A DNA stretch of 64,000 nt from Clostridium sp. 'White wine YQ' (GCF_028728205.1 NZ_JAQYUU010000001.1:1539318-1603317), one strand, 5' to 3'. Numbered from the stretch's first letter, positions 27,320 to 36,604 are shown. The notes: generated from the sequence alone by a model not told the origin. Numbers and translations: made by a program.

Positions 27320-28507
27320 CTATATTTTTTCAGCTATTATCTTTCCAAATTCCTTACATCTATCCATTGCTTCTTCATCAGGATTCCAAAGTTCCTTTAT
27401 ACCATCATTTATCATTTCAAAACCAGCTTTAGTTAACTCTTCTGTTATTATCTTAACAGATTCACCACTCCATCCATAGCTTCCAAAACCAGCTGCTTTT
27501 TTACCTTTAAATTCTAATCCTTTTATCATTTCTAATATTGAAGCTGTTGAAGATAAAATACCCTTATTAATTGTAGATGATCCTACTAAAACAATTTTTG
27601 ACTTAAATACTTCTGTGATTATATCGTTCTTATCTAGCTTTGATGAATTTAATTGTTTTATTGTAACGTTCGAATTTACACTCTTTATTCCTTCTACTAT
27701 AGCCTCAGCCATCTTTGAAGTTCCACCCCACATTGTATCATATACTAATGTAATTTGGTTTTCAGAGTAATCTTTTGCCCATTCAACATATTTTTCTACA
27801 ATTTGAAGCGGCTTATCTCTCCATATTATTCCATGGCTTGGACATATCATATCTACAGGTAAATTAAATCCTAATATTTCATCAACCTTCTTAACTACAA
27901 ATTTACTAAAAGGTGTTAATATATTAGCATAATATTTAATTGCTTCTTGATATAGTTCAAATTGGTCAACAGTATCATTGTACATATATTCTGAAGCATA
28001 ATGTTGTCCAAATGCATCATTACTAAACAATATATTGTCACCAGTCATATATGTAAACATACTATCAGGCCAGTGTAACATTTTAGCTTCAATAAATATT
28101 AATTTGTTTTTTCCAATATCTAATGTATCACCAGTCTTAACAGTTACAAAATTCCAATCCTTGTGATAATGTCCCTTCAATATTTTAGCTCCATTTTTTG
28201 TACAATAAATTGGAGTATCTGGAATCTCCTCCATCAAATCTAGTAATCCACCACTATGATCTGGTTCTGAGTGATTTGCTATTATATAATCTATCTTCTT
28301 TAAATCTACTTCTTTCTTTAAGTTTGCAACAAATTCCTTAGAAAATGGACTCCAAACTGTATCTATTAGTACTGTTTTTTCATCCTTTATTAAATAAGAA
28401 TTATATGAAGAACCCTTATGTGTAGAATATTCTTCACCATGGAACTTTTTAAGTTCCCAATCAATCTTTCCAACCCAAGTAACTTTTTCATTTAATTTAA
28501 AACTCAT
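27320..28507 (-). CDS. fprA: A-type flavodiiron protein (oxygen or NO reductase)
   Basis: A 395-residue enzyme that reduces oxygen to water or NO to N2O in anaerobes. The first 250 residues are a beta-lactamase-like domain with the di-iron site: N-H-S-E-P-D-H-S-G-G, M-L-H-W-P-D-S-M, S-N-D-A-F-G and S-H-G. The C-terminal 145 residues are a flavodoxin domain with FMN loop Y-D-T-M-W-G-G-T-S. No rubredoxin domain is attached, so an external donor is needed. The ferredoxin gene just downstream is a candidate. GGAGG precedes the ATG. The oxygen-detoxifying role is family knowledge. Confidence 0.95.
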   Translation of the reverse strand: MSFKLNEKVTWVGKIDWELKKFHGEEYSTHKGSSYNSYLIKDEKTVLIDTVWSPFSKEFVANLKKEVDLKKIDYIIANHSEPDHSGGLLDLMEEIPDTPIYCTKNGAKILKGHYHKDWNFVTVKTGDTLDIGKNKLIFIEAKMLHWPDSMFTYMTGDNILFSNDAFGQHYASEYMYNDTVDQFELYQEAIKYYANILTPFSKFVVKKVDEILGFNLPVDMICPSHGIIWRDKPLQIVEKYVEWAKDYSENQITLVYDTMWGGTSKMAEAIVEGIKSVNSNVTIKQLNSSKLDKNDIITEVFKSKIVLVGSSTINKGILSSTASILEMIKGLEFKGKKAAGFGSYGWSGESVKIITEELTKAGFEMINDGIKELWNPDEEAMDRCKEFGKIIAEKI

Positions 28508-28760
28508 TTATATTCCTCCAATCGAGATTTTATTTTCTATGTGTTTATAATATAGCTTTTTAAATTTGTTTTCTGTGATTCAAATCAATTTATAACTTTA
28601 ATTTCCCTACTTTAGAAAATAAGGAGTTTTTAACAAAAAACTACTAAATTATAATGAATTAAATTGTAAATACTAACTATAGAGTTTTAAATTTATTAAT
28701 TACATAAACACATTTTGAAGAAAATCTTATCCTTGTGCTCTATATTAAGGAGGTACTAGT

Positions 28761-28919
28761 ATGAAAAATGATAATAAAAGAACTTTTGAAAAGAAAGAAT
28801 TTTTAAGAAATGGTTCAAAAACTCAAGATCAATGGCCTAAAAATCATGAAACCACTACTTTAGAAAAACCTGCTTTAAATGAAAGTGCAATTGAGGCTCA
28901 AAAAAGAGGCTTTGAATAA
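28761..28919 (+). CDS. Micro-ORF, 52-residue hydrophilic protein
   Basis: A 52-residue, highly charged protein with no cysteines or hydrophobic segment. It starts M-K-N-D-N-K-R and ends A-I-E-A-Q-K-R-G-F-E. AAGGAGGT lies six bases before the ATG, a near-perfect ribosome binding site, so translation is likely. I do not recognise the family. A second micro-ORF follows after 16 bases with its own strong site, so the two form a small operon divergent from fprA. Confidence 0.65.
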   Translation: MKNDNKRTFEKKEFLRNGSKTQDQWPKNHETTTLEKPALNESAIEAQKRGFE

Positions 28920-28935
28920 AAAGGTGGTGATTTAA

Positions 28936-29103
28936 ATGAATGATGATAAGAAATCTAAAGATCTAAACAAAGTAACTAAAAAAGAGATTGCTATGGGTGA
29001 AAGAGGACCTTATGTAAGTGAAGTACAGTATTTTGAGACACCTGAAGATTATAATGATGCTTTCAAAAAATACTATCCTGAAAATGAAGTTCCTAAGCTA
29101 TAA
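28936..29103 (+). CDS. Micro-ORF, 55-residue hydrophilic protein
   Basis: A 55-residue charged protein, second in a two-gene unit. It starts M-N-D-D-K-K-S-K-D and ends Y-P-E-N-E-V-P-K-L. AAGGTGGTGA lies about six bases upstream of the ATG. No known motif; acidic and aromatic residues (S-E-V-Q-Y-F-E-T-P-E-D-Y) suggest a folded small protein. Small spore or stress proteins of this kind are common in Clostridium, but I cannot name this one. A long inverted repeat follows the stop codon. Confidence 0.65.
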   Translation: MNDDKKSKDLNKVTKKEIAMGERGPYVSEVQYFETPEDYNDAFKKYYPENEVPKL

Positions 29104-29107
29104 ATAT

Positions 29108-29156
29108 AACATGGTAAAGGATTACTAATAGGAAATTAGTAATCCTTTACCATGTT
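29108..29156. terminator. Long perfect inverted repeat between convergent genes
   Basis: A 22-base arm (29108-29129) and its exact complement (29135-29156) flank a 5-base loop. It lies between the second micro-ORF (+) and a histidine kinase (-). Neither side has a good T run, so it may act in mRNA 3'-end protection as well as termination. Confidence 0.7.
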
Positions 29157-29162
29157 ATACCA

Positions 29163-30590
29163 TCATATTCCATATATATCTGAGAATTCTATTTTAATCT
29201 TTTCATATAAATTACCGTATGTATTGTAATTTAAAGCTTCAACTGCTACTTCATCACAAATATTTCTAATAGGTAATTCAATAATAAATTCGCTACCAAC
29301 CCCCAAACTACTTTTCACTGTAATTTTTCCATTATGCTTGTCAACTAAAGACTTAACAAGTGCCAATCCCATTCCACTGCCTTCATGATTTCTTGTTAAT
29401 GACTTATTTACCTGTGTAAATTTTTCAAAAATCATATCAAGCTTATCTTCTGGGATACCTATTCCTGTATCTTCAACAGAAATAAATACAGATTCTCCAT
29501 TCTCAAAAACATTAACTGTTATCTTTCCTCCTCCCCCAGACTTAGTGAACTTCACGGCATTTGAAAGAATATTTAATATAATATTTTCAATTTTTTCTGG
29601 ATCTGCAGCAATAATTTTTTCCTTTAATTTTGAGTTGAAGACCACTTTAACCTCTGTATCTTTGATATATTCCTCAACTTCTTCAGTAACCTCTCTTACT
29701 ATATCTACAATATCTATGTTCTGTAAGTTTATATCATAATAATCTGTATCAACCTTAGTAACTTCAATTATATTATTAAATGTTCTCATAAGCCTATAAC
29801 AGTTCCTTTTCATAGTGTCTAAATATTTCCCAACAAATTTGTTTTGAGATTTGCCAGGTATATTTGTTACTTCAATAAGCTGAATTGCAGATAAAATAAC
29901 ATTAATAGGGGTCCTTAACTCATGTGAAATATTTGAGAAAAACTCTTTTCTAATGTTTTCGTATTCCATATTCTCGCAAATTAGCTTATTATTTTCTTCG
30001 ATGGTGTTCCTTAGGTTTATTAAATCCTCCTCAATATTTCTTCTTTCTTTCATTTCTTTTTGAAGAGTTTCTTTTTCCACCAGTACTTCTAAATCAATTT
30101 CTAACCTTTCTTTTAGCATCTTGATAAGCTTATAATTATTTTTATTAGTAAAACTTTCTTTATTTCCAATGGCACAAATTATTCCGAAAACTTCTCCATC
30201 TGGCCACTTGATTGGAACTGCAAAATCAAATTCCCTTTTTAGCGTCTTATTTGAATTCTCAATCTTAAATTCCTCAAATTCCAAATCTTTTTTTATAAAC
30301 TTTTGTTTATTTCTAACGATAGTTTCGCAATAAAGCTCTGATAGAAGTCCATTACTATCTCCATTATCATAGGGGTTTTCGCCATTCTTATTGGTAATAA
30401 ATACTTCTACTTCTTCATTTTTAATATGCTTAATAAGTGCTATGGGTATGTTGATTGTTATGGCCATAATATCAACTATTTCCTGCCATTTGCTCATAAT
30501 TGCATCGGATATCTCTGGTTTTTTATTAGAAGTAATAGTCAATGTAATTGGTTTTTCATGTATGCTAGCTTTTACATCCGAACATCTCAT
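29163..30590 (-). CDS. Orphan histidine kinase with GAF-like sensor
   Basis: A 475-residue cytoplasmic sensor kinase. Residues 20-165 look like a GAF domain (F-A-V-P-I-K-W-P-D-G-E-V-F-G), followed by a coiled coil (about 170-210). The phospho-accepting His is H223 in S-N-I-S-H-E-L-R-T-P. The ATPase domain has N, G1 and G2 boxes (N-I-L-S-N-A-V-K-F-T, D-T-G-I-G-I-P, G-S-G-M-G-L-A-L). There is no membrane segment and no response regulator nearby, as with clostridial kinases that act directly on Spo0A; that target is inference. It ends in E-F-S-D-I-Y-G-I, shared with the next kinase. Confidence 0.9.
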   Translation of the reverse strand: MRCSDVKASIHEKPITLTITSNKKPEISDAIMSKWQEIVDIMAITINIPIALIKHIKNEEVEVFITNKNGENPYDNGDSNGLLSELYCETIVRNKQKFIKKDLEFEEFKIENSNKTLKREFDFAVPIKWPDGEVFGIICAIGNKESFTNKNNYKLIKMLKERLEIDLEVLVEKETLQKEMKERRNIEEDLINLRNTIEENNKLICENMEYENIRKEFFSNISHELRTPINVILSAIQLIEVTNIPGKSQNKFVGKYLDTMKRNCYRLMRTFNNIIEVTKVDTDYYDINLQNIDIVDIVREVTEEVEEYIKDTEVKVVFNSKLKEKIIAADPEKIENIILNILSNAVKFTKSGGGGKITVNVFENGESVFISVEDTGIGIPEDKLDMIFEKFTQVNKSLTRNHEGSGMGLALVKSLVDKHNGKITVKSSLGVGSEFIIELPIRNICDEVAVEALNYNTYGNLYEKIKIEFSDIYGI

Positions 30591-30641
30591 AATAACCCTT
30601 CTTTCATATTAAAACCCATTTAGAATAAATACAACCACGTC

Positions 30642-32636
30642 TTAAAGAGAGTAAATATCAGAAAACTCAATATTCATTTTTTCTATATTTTTTTCTTTCT
30701 TAAATTCATAATCTTTAGTATTCACTATATTAACTTGATGAAAACTTGCATCAATTAATACAGGTAAATGAACTAAGAATTCTGTACCTTTGGTGAGCTT
30801 ACTTTTTACTTCTATAGTACCACCATGCATTTCTACAAGACTCTTTACAAGGTTTAATCCTATACCACTCCCTTCCTTTTTCCTTGCTAGAGAACTTTCT
30901 ACTTGTGTAAATCTGTCAAATATAGTTTGAAGTTTATCTTCTGGTATACCACAACCAGTATCCTTTATAGATATAATTATTTCTGAAATTCTATCGTATA
31001 TATTTACCTTAATACAACCACCAGCTTCAGTGAATTTTATAGCATTGGAAAGCAAATTTAATATTATTCTTTCTATTTTCTCTTCGTCACAACTAATGAT
31101 TTTTTCCTCAACTTCAGTATCAAAAATTAATTCTATATTTTTACCTTTAAGGTACTCTACTACAGAAGATGAAATTTCTTCCACTATATTTATAATATCG
31201 CTATTTTTTTTATTTAATTTATAGAATCCTGCATCTATTTTTGTTATATCTAAAAAATTATTTACTAATCTTAATAATCTATAGCAATTTTGCTTCATTA
31301 ATTTTAAATAATTTTTTATCTTTGCTATATTAATTTTTTCTTCATCATCTGTATACATACCTAAAACTTGTACAGAACTTAGAATTATATTTAAAGGAGT
31401 CCTTAATTCATGTGATATATTAGATAAAAAGTCTGTTTTTATCTTGTCATATTCCAAAGTTTTCTCAAGTAATAGTTTTTCCTCAAGCATTTTTAACTTT
31501 AATTCTTCTAATTTAATCTTATCAGTTACATCCCTTAAGACTGAAATAACACATTCTTCATTATCATATATTATCTTTCTTGAGTTTACCTCTAAAAAAA
31601 TTTCAGTTCCATTATAATCATAAGAATATGTTTGTGGTGAAAGCACACTATTATGAGTAATTAAATCCTTTAACCTAGCATCTATAGTTTCATACCATTT
31701 TGGATCAATTATTTTTTTAAACTCTCTTCCTATCATATCCTTTGGACTATTAAGTCCATTTAATTTTGCTAAGTTTTCATTTGCAAATATGATTTTTCCA
31801 TCACTATGAACTCCAATATAGTCTGGTAAGGTTCCTAATAATGTTTCATATTTCCTTTCACTCTCACTTAATTTTTTTTCTATGTTTTTTCTTATAGTAA
31901 TATCCTTAAATACAACTATTTTTTTGTCTTCTCCTAAAGAATTAATAGAGCACTCAACTTGTGTTCTTTTATGTCCTTCACTTAATATTTTTGTTTCAAA
32001 AAAACAGGGTTTCTTATCTACTTCAAAGTTTTCCACTCTTTTAATAAATTCTTCTCGATGATTCAAAGATATAAATTCACTAATTTTTCTTGTAATAACG
32101 TTATTTCTATCTACTTCACCTAGTAATTCTATTGCTTTTTTATTTAGTGCCTCTATGAAATTATGATTAGTAATAAATATACCTATTGGAATCTCATTAA
32201 ATATACTTCTATCTAGAGCCTCCATCATAGAATGCTCATTTTTTAGATTTTCTTCTTTCTTTTTTTCATCACTTTTATCCTTAATTATAATTAATACTAC
32301 ATTATTTTCTTCATTTCCAATCTTTACAGGGAAAACTTCAACAGGAAATTTCTCTCCATTATTACAATAATGAATATCTTCAAAAATTTTCCCTTCTTCT
32401 AGCAATCTTAATATTTGACCCTCATCTTTTTTCTTGATATCTTTGCTTATGTCATAAATTGAAAAGTTAGCAATTTGTTCACTGGTATATCCATATTTTC
32501 TTAAAGCCACTTCATTAGCTTTAATTATTTTACCTGTTGAAGGATATATAAGTAACATAATTTCATTTGAGTTTCTAAACATATTTTCTAATATTAAATT
32601 TGAATTTAAGTACGTACTCATATCTTCAAGAACCAT
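30642..32636 (-). CDS. Orphan PAS-PAS-PAS histidine kinase
   Basis: A 664-residue cytoplasmic kinase with three PAS domains (about 15-125, 140-250, 262-375), a short coiled coil, and HisKA with H409 in S-N-I-S-H-E-L-R-T-P. The ATPase domain has N-L-L-S-N-A-I-K-F-T, D-T-G-C-G-I-P and G-S-G-I-G-L-N-L. No membrane helix or partner regulator is present. It ends in E-F-S-D-I-Y-S-L, nearly the same as the neighbouring kinase, and the two kinase cores are similar, so they are probably paralogs from a local duplication. AGGTGG precedes the ATG. The kinase that follows starts 51 bases downstream. Confidence 0.92.
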   Translation of the reverse strand: MVLEDMSTYLNSNLILENMFRNSNEIMLLIYPSTGKIIKANEVALRKYGYTSEQIANFSIYDISKDIKKKDEGQILRLLEEGKIFEDIHYCNNGEKFPVEVFPVKIGNEENNVVLIIIKDKSDEKKKEENLKNEHSMMEALDRSIFNEIPIGIFITNHNFIEALNKKAIELLGEVDRNNVITRKISEFISLNHREEFIKRVENFEVDKKPCFFETKILSEGHKRTQVECSINSLGEDKKIVVFKDITIRKNIEKKLSESERKYETLLGTLPDYIGVHSDGKIIFANENLAKLNGLNSPKDMIGREFKKIIDPKWYETIDARLKDLITHNSVLSPQTYSYDYNGTEIFLEVNSRKIIYDNEECVISVLRDVTDKIKLEELKLKMLEEKLLLEKTLEYDKIKTDFLSNISHELRTPLNIILSSVQVLGMYTDDEEKINIAKIKNYLKLMKQNCYRLLRLVNNFLDITKIDAGFYKLNKKNSDIINIVEEISSSVVEYLKGKNIELIFDTEVEEKIISCDEEKIERIILNLLSNAIKFTEAGGCIKVNIYDRISEIIISIKDTGCGIPEDKLQTIFDRFTQVESSLARKKEGSGIGLNLVKSLVEMHGGTIEVKSKLTKGTEFLVHLPVLIDASFHQVNIVNTKDYEFKKEKNIEKMNIEFSDIYSL

Positions 32637-32754
32637 GTATATACCACCTTCATAAACGTTTGATTATTTTCATATCTTATTTTATAATTTCAACTAATAT
32701 TTACAAAATCCTCCTTTTGTATGAAATTTTTATTAATAATGACTTGTAACAAAA

Positions 32755-32793
32755 AAGAACTAAATATAATTTTATAATTAACTTAGTTCTTTC
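32755..32793 (-). terminator. Terminator of the DapB-like gene
   Basis: AAAGAACTAA (32755-32764) pairs with TTAGTTCTTT (32784-32793), followed by TTTT on the minus strand. Confidence 0.85.
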
Positions 32794-32799
32794 AATCAC

Positions 32800-33339
32800 T
32801 TAGTTTACCGCACTTATATAGTTATCTTCAATGTAATTATTTATAACTTTTTCTAAGTTTATAACATCCTTCATTTCATAAAAGCCTATCTTTCCATTTA
32901 TGAATTTAGTTGCTTTTATTACACCTTCTACAAATTCATTCCTGGTTATTGATTTATGTGATATCTCGATCATATCATTTACACCTATTGTTATATTAGG
33001 TGCATATACAATTCCATTATTATAGATTTTGCTAAACTTAACTAGCTTTTCAATTTCAAGTTCATTGAAGCCTGTTGTTCCAATAACTAAATTAACTTTC
33101 ATTCTTGAAATCAATTCTGCATTTCTAATTATTGCTCTTGAATCTGAAAAATCAATAATTACATCTAGCTTTGTATTTTTAATATTTCTTTCTAAATTAT
33201 TAATACTATCAACTACTACTCCTATTTTTTCACTATTTTTACTACACATCACGGATACAAGCTCTAATTCTTTATTTTCACAAATATATCTTCCAATTTC
33301 TTGCCCAATTTCACCAAAGCCTATCATACCAATTCTCAC
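32800..33339 (-). CDS. DapB-like protein lacking the catalytic motif
   Basis: A 179-residue protein that resembles dihydrodipicolinate reductase. The N-terminal Rossmann part has G-M-I-G-F-G-E-I-G-Q-E-I, V-I-I-D-F-S-D, I-G-T-T-G-F and A-P-N-I-T-I-G-V-N, all DapB hallmarks. Normal DapB (about 250-270 residues) then has the H-H-x-x-K-x-D-A-P-S-G-T catalytic segment. Here it is absent; the chain passes through a short helix to G-F-Y-E-M-K-D-V-I, which resembles the DapB C-terminus. This looks like an internal loss, not a frameshift, since no remainder lies downstream. GTG start with GGGGG nine bases upstream. Reductase activity is unlikely. Confidence 0.75.
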   Translation of the reverse strand: MRIGMIGFGEIGQEIGRYICENKELELVSVMCSKNSEKIGVVVDSINNLERNIKNTKLDVIIDFSDSRAIIRNAELISRMKVNLVIGTTGFNELEIEKLVKFSKIYNNGIVYAPNITIGVNDMIEISHKSITRNEFVEGVIKATKFINGKIGFYEMKDVINLEKVINNYIEDNYISAVN

Positions 33340-33437
33340 TTAATTTAACCCCCAAATAATTTGATTTTGTCATAATGTATCAATTATAAGTTCTTACAAA
33401 TAGTCAATATGATGCAAGTTGTTTCTTAATGATAGAA

Positions 33438-34979
33438 TTACTCCAAATCAATCGCTTCTTCATTTTCTAATGATTTGTACCAAACAGTATTTCTTATTAT
33501 ATTATTTCTATTTCTATCAACAAGAATAATATTTATGCCTTTTAAAGAATCTAGTCTTAATTTTTTTTGATATTCTTTCTTTATACTTCTTATACTGTTA
33601 CTGTGCTCTTCAGTGTAATGCAAGATTACTATTGTTTTATTATAATCCTCTATTAATTCTCTAAACATGCCATTAATATGGCCATCGTCTGAATTAAAGC
33701 CAAATCCAATTATACAAATAATATCTGCCTCCATAAATCTATTAAATAAATTTACATATCGAGCTGACATCTTAACAGAAGTTAATGGTTTAATTCCACT
33801 TTGTGTAAAAAGAAATGGTACAATTATGTGTTTTTTCTTTTCATTTTCTCTCTCAGTAACTATCTTATTAAGATATGGGTCATAATAATCCTTTACTGAG
33901 CCATTAAGATAAAAAACCTCTTTTTCTATTATATCTTCAATGAAAGAATTATAATTTGTAGTTCCAACTGCTGCTATTTCATAATCATCCTGGAGCTTTA
34001 TGATATCATGATAATATCCATTTCCTTGAGTAATTTTCTCTCTATTTTTATCAACTTGAAAATTTATATATCTTCTAACAGTATACAAAAATATTATGAT
34101 CTTACTAAACTTTCCCCAATCTGTTTTAGGATTATATATATATCTCCAATTACTATCGATTAATGTTTGATAATCTAATGCTCTAGAAAAAATATCTTCT
34201 AAAATTAACATTCCAAACTGTAATATAATCTCTTCGTTATTTGTTATTTCAAATATATTCTTTTCTTCATTTTCTATTAATAATTCTAATCCTCTCATTC
34301 CAGTATTGCTATAATCTAACGAGAATACTGCCCCTAAATCATCAAACAAATCAATTGTATCAGGGCTTTTTTCAAAAACTCCATCATTTAGCCTATGTAT
34401 AAGTTCTTCTCCTAATGAACCTATTAATAATTCTAAAATTGTCCTTGTTATATTTTTTATATTTTTATTAAATTCCTTGCTAACGTTATCAATTTGTATA
34501 AGTCTTAAAAAGGCCGAAAAATAATTAGTTCTAAAGATTTCATTCATATCTTCACCCAACATATGATTTAACTTTATTTCTTGACCATAGTTAAACTTAC
34601 CTATCTCAGCACCAAGTACTTCTTCAAAAATCTTATCAATATCTAATCCTTCTTTATATAGCCCATCCACTATTGCATTAACATTTTCATCAAAATGTCT
34701 TAAGTAATTTATTATAAGCCCTCTTTTATTTTCTAAGCTTCCTTTAACTATTGAATCATATTGACCTTTAGTAAAAGCAGTTAACTTTTTGTTCTCAAAA
34801 TCATCAGGAAGCCAACTTGAATAGGGTGATTGTTTATCTACATTTTTTAGTTGATTCTTTAAGCTATCTTTATCTTTTGAAGTGTTCATTCTAAAAATAT
34901 CCAATGCAAACTTTCCACCTGATGGCAGACCATATGAGCATTCAGCTCCTGCACCTAGGAATAATGCTACCTTCTTCAT
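33438..34979 (-). CDS. SIR2-like domain protein with altered catalytic position
   Basis: A 513-residue soluble protein. The NAD-binding loop is L-F-L-G-A-G-A-E-C-S-Y-G-L-P-S-G (6-21). T-T-N-Y-N (340-344) corresponds to the T-T-N-Y-D motif of SIR2-like proteins, and I-G-F-G-F-N-S-D-D (424-432) to their G-x-S/F-x-x-D-D motif. Between them F-Y-L-N-G-S (356-361) stands where the family has L-H-G-S, so Asn359 replaces the catalytic His. The 300 residues between loop and core are helical and unrecognised. Stand-alone SIR2-like proteins often act in phage defence as NAD hydrolases; the substitution questions that here. ATG at 34979 follows AGGAGGAG. No partner gene adjoins it. Confidence 0.75.
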   Translation of the reverse strand: MKKVALFLGAGAECSYGLPSGGKFALDIFRMNTSKDKDSLKNQLKNVDKQSPYSSWLPDDFENKKLTAFTKGQYDSIVKGSLENKRGLIINYLRHFDENVNAIVDGLYKEGLDIDKIFEEVLGAEIGKFNYGQEIKLNHMLGEDMNEIFRTNYFSAFLRLIQIDNVSKEFNKNIKNITRTILELLIGSLGEELIHRLNDGVFEKSPDTIDLFDDLGAVFSLDYSNTGMRGLELLIENEEKNIFEITNNEEIILQFGMLILEDIFSRALDYQTLIDSNWRYIYNPKTDWGKFSKIIIFLYTVRRYINFQVDKNREKITQGNGYYHDIIKLQDDYEIAAVGTTNYNSFIEDIIEKEVFYLNGSVKDYYDPYLNKIVTERENEKKKHIIVPFLFTQSGIKPLTSVKMSARYVNLFNRFMEADIICIIGFGFNSDDGHINGMFRELIEDYNKTIVILHYTEEHSNSIRSIKKEYQKKLRLDSLKGINIILVDRNRNNIIRNTVWYKSLENEEAIDLE

Positions 34980-35077
34980 AATTACTCCTCCTAATAAGTT
35001 ATTAGTTGAACTTAAAACCCTATACAACATCTACTTAAATCCATCTATATGAATATTATACAATATTTGTATAAATA

Positions 35078-35107
35078 AAAACACCAACTATATATAGTTG
35101 ATGTTTT
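35078..35107 (-). terminator. Terminator of the GGDEF-EAL gene
   Basis: AAAACACCAACTA pairs with TAGTTGATGTTTT (one G-T pair), followed by T-rich DNA on the minus strand. Confidence 0.8.
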
Positions 35108-35116
35108 ATTTATGAA

Positions 35117-36604
35117 CTAATCTATCGTTAATAATTTTTCAATTTCATTTTTCGATATTGGCTTACTTAAAAGAAAACCCTGGGCTATATCACAATTAAT
35201 TTTTTTCAAAATTTCATATTGTTCATCTGTTTCTATACCCTCTGCTATAACTTTTAAGTTAAGCATATGGGCTAATTGAATAATTCCAGTTAGTATATGT
35301 TTGCTATTATCAGATATAGCAATATCATTTATAAAGCTTTTGTCAATTTTCAAGTTATCTATCGGAAGGTTTTTTAAGTAATTTAAAGACGAATAGCCTG
35401 TCCCAAAATCATCTAATGAAACCTTCACACCTAACTTTTTTAGTTTTTCTAGGGTTTTTATGCTTCTATCTAATGACTTAATTAATGCTGTTTCAGTAAT
35501 TTCTAATTCTAATTGTTCTGGTTCCAAATTATTTTCTTCTAATACATTCCTAACAATTTCAACAAAATCCCTTTGTTCAAACTGTATAGGTGATATATTT
35601 ATTGCAATAATGTTTTTAATTCCTTTTTCTATCCACTTACTATTTTGTCTGCAAGCCTCTCTTAAAATCCATTCCCCCAATGATATTATTAACCCCGAAT
35701 CCTCTGCTACACTAATAAATTCTACTGGAGAAATTTCACCTAGTTCTTTACTATTCCATCTAAGCAAAGCTTCATAACCAATTATCTTTCTGGATTCAAC
35801 ATTATATTGTGGTTGATACTTTATTGATAATTCATTATTTTTAATTGAGTTTCTTAAATATTTTTCTAAAATATCCTTTCGATATATTTTTTCGAAAAGC
35901 ATTTTATCATAAAAACGATATTTATTTTTTCCTAGCTTTTTAGCCTCGTACAAAGCAACTTCTGAATTTTTAATAATATTATTAATATCTGTTCCATCAT
36001 ATGGGTATATGGCTATTCCTATATTTAGAGATACGTATACTTTCTTCCCTCCAATTTTAAATTCATCATTTATATTGTTTATTACTGATTCAGCTAGAGC
36101 TATTACCTCAGTTTTTTCTTTATAATTATCAAAAAGAACTATAAATTCATCTCCACCCCATCTATAAACACTACATTTATCATCTTTTATTTTACGTAAT
36201 TTCTGTGCTATTAAAATAAGTAATTGATCTCCATAATGATGCCCTAAAATATCATTAGTATTTTTGAAATCTCCGATATCTAAAAAAAGCAATGCAAATT
36301 TCTTGGTTTTATTTTCAGAATCCACTATTCCACATAACCTTTTTATTAAATAAGATTTATTACAAAGTTTCGTTAACCTATCATGATTAACTAAATATTT
36401 TATTTTCTCATCTTTTTCAACTAGTTCATCGTATTGTTTTTTTAATTCTTCTTTGGTTTCTTTTAATTCTTTCTTAGTATTCTCTACTTTAACTCCAGAT
36501 TTTTTATCTCTCATAATTGCAACTATGAGCATTAGAAACATAACTACTACTAAAAAATGCAAAAAAATAAAATAACCTTTTAAAATTTCAGTTGATAAAT
36601 TCAT
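35117..36604 (-). CDS. GGDEF-EAL protein for cyclic-di-GMP turnover
   Basis: A 495-residue protein with one N-terminal membrane helix (about 9-29), a coiled coil (about 35-65), a GGDEF domain and an EAL domain. The cyclase signature is intact (R-W-G-G-D-E-F). The phosphodiesterase signatures are also intact: Y-E-A-L-L-R-W, I-N-I-S-P, E-I-T-E-T, D-D-F-G-T-G-Y-S-S and I-D-K-S-F. It could make or degrade cyclic-di-GMP; which activity dominates cannot be read. It is the only apparently active cyclic-di-GMP enzyme here, 27 kb from the polysaccharide operon. The ribosome binding site (AGGATGG) is weak. A structured RNA starts about 290 bases upstream on the other strand. Confidence 0.92.
   Translation of the reverse strand: MNLSTEILKGYFIFLHFLVVVMFLMLIVAIMRDKKSGVKVENTKKELKETKEELKKQYDELVEKDEKIKYLVNHDRLTKLCNKSYLIKRLCGIVDSENKTKKFALLFLDIGDFKNTNDILGHHYGDQLLILIAQKLRKIKDDKCSVYRWGGDEFIVLFDNYKEKTEVIALAESVINNINDEFKIGGKKVYVSLNIGIAIYPYDGTDINNIIKNSEVALYEAKKLGKNKYRFYDKMLFEKIYRKDILEKYLRNSIKNNELSIKYQPQYNVESRKIIGYEALLRWNSKELGEISPVEFISVAEDSGLIISLGEWILREACRQNSKWIEKGIKNIIAINISPIQFEQRDFVEIVRNVLEENNLEPEQLELEITETALIKSLDRSIKTLEKLKKLGVKVSLDDFGTGYSSLNYLKNLPIDNLKIDKSFINDIAISDNSKHILTGIIQLAHMLNLKVIAEGIETDEQYEILKKINCDIAQGFLLSKPISKNEIEKLLTID

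Noticed and set aside
29163-32636. Two-component system with cognate response regulator
   Set aside because: No response regulator with an output domain lies next to either kinase.
32640-33339. Frameshifted dapB pseudogene
   Set aside because: The missing catalytic part is not found in any frame downstream; the gene has intact start, stop and terminator, and the DapB-like C-terminus is in frame.
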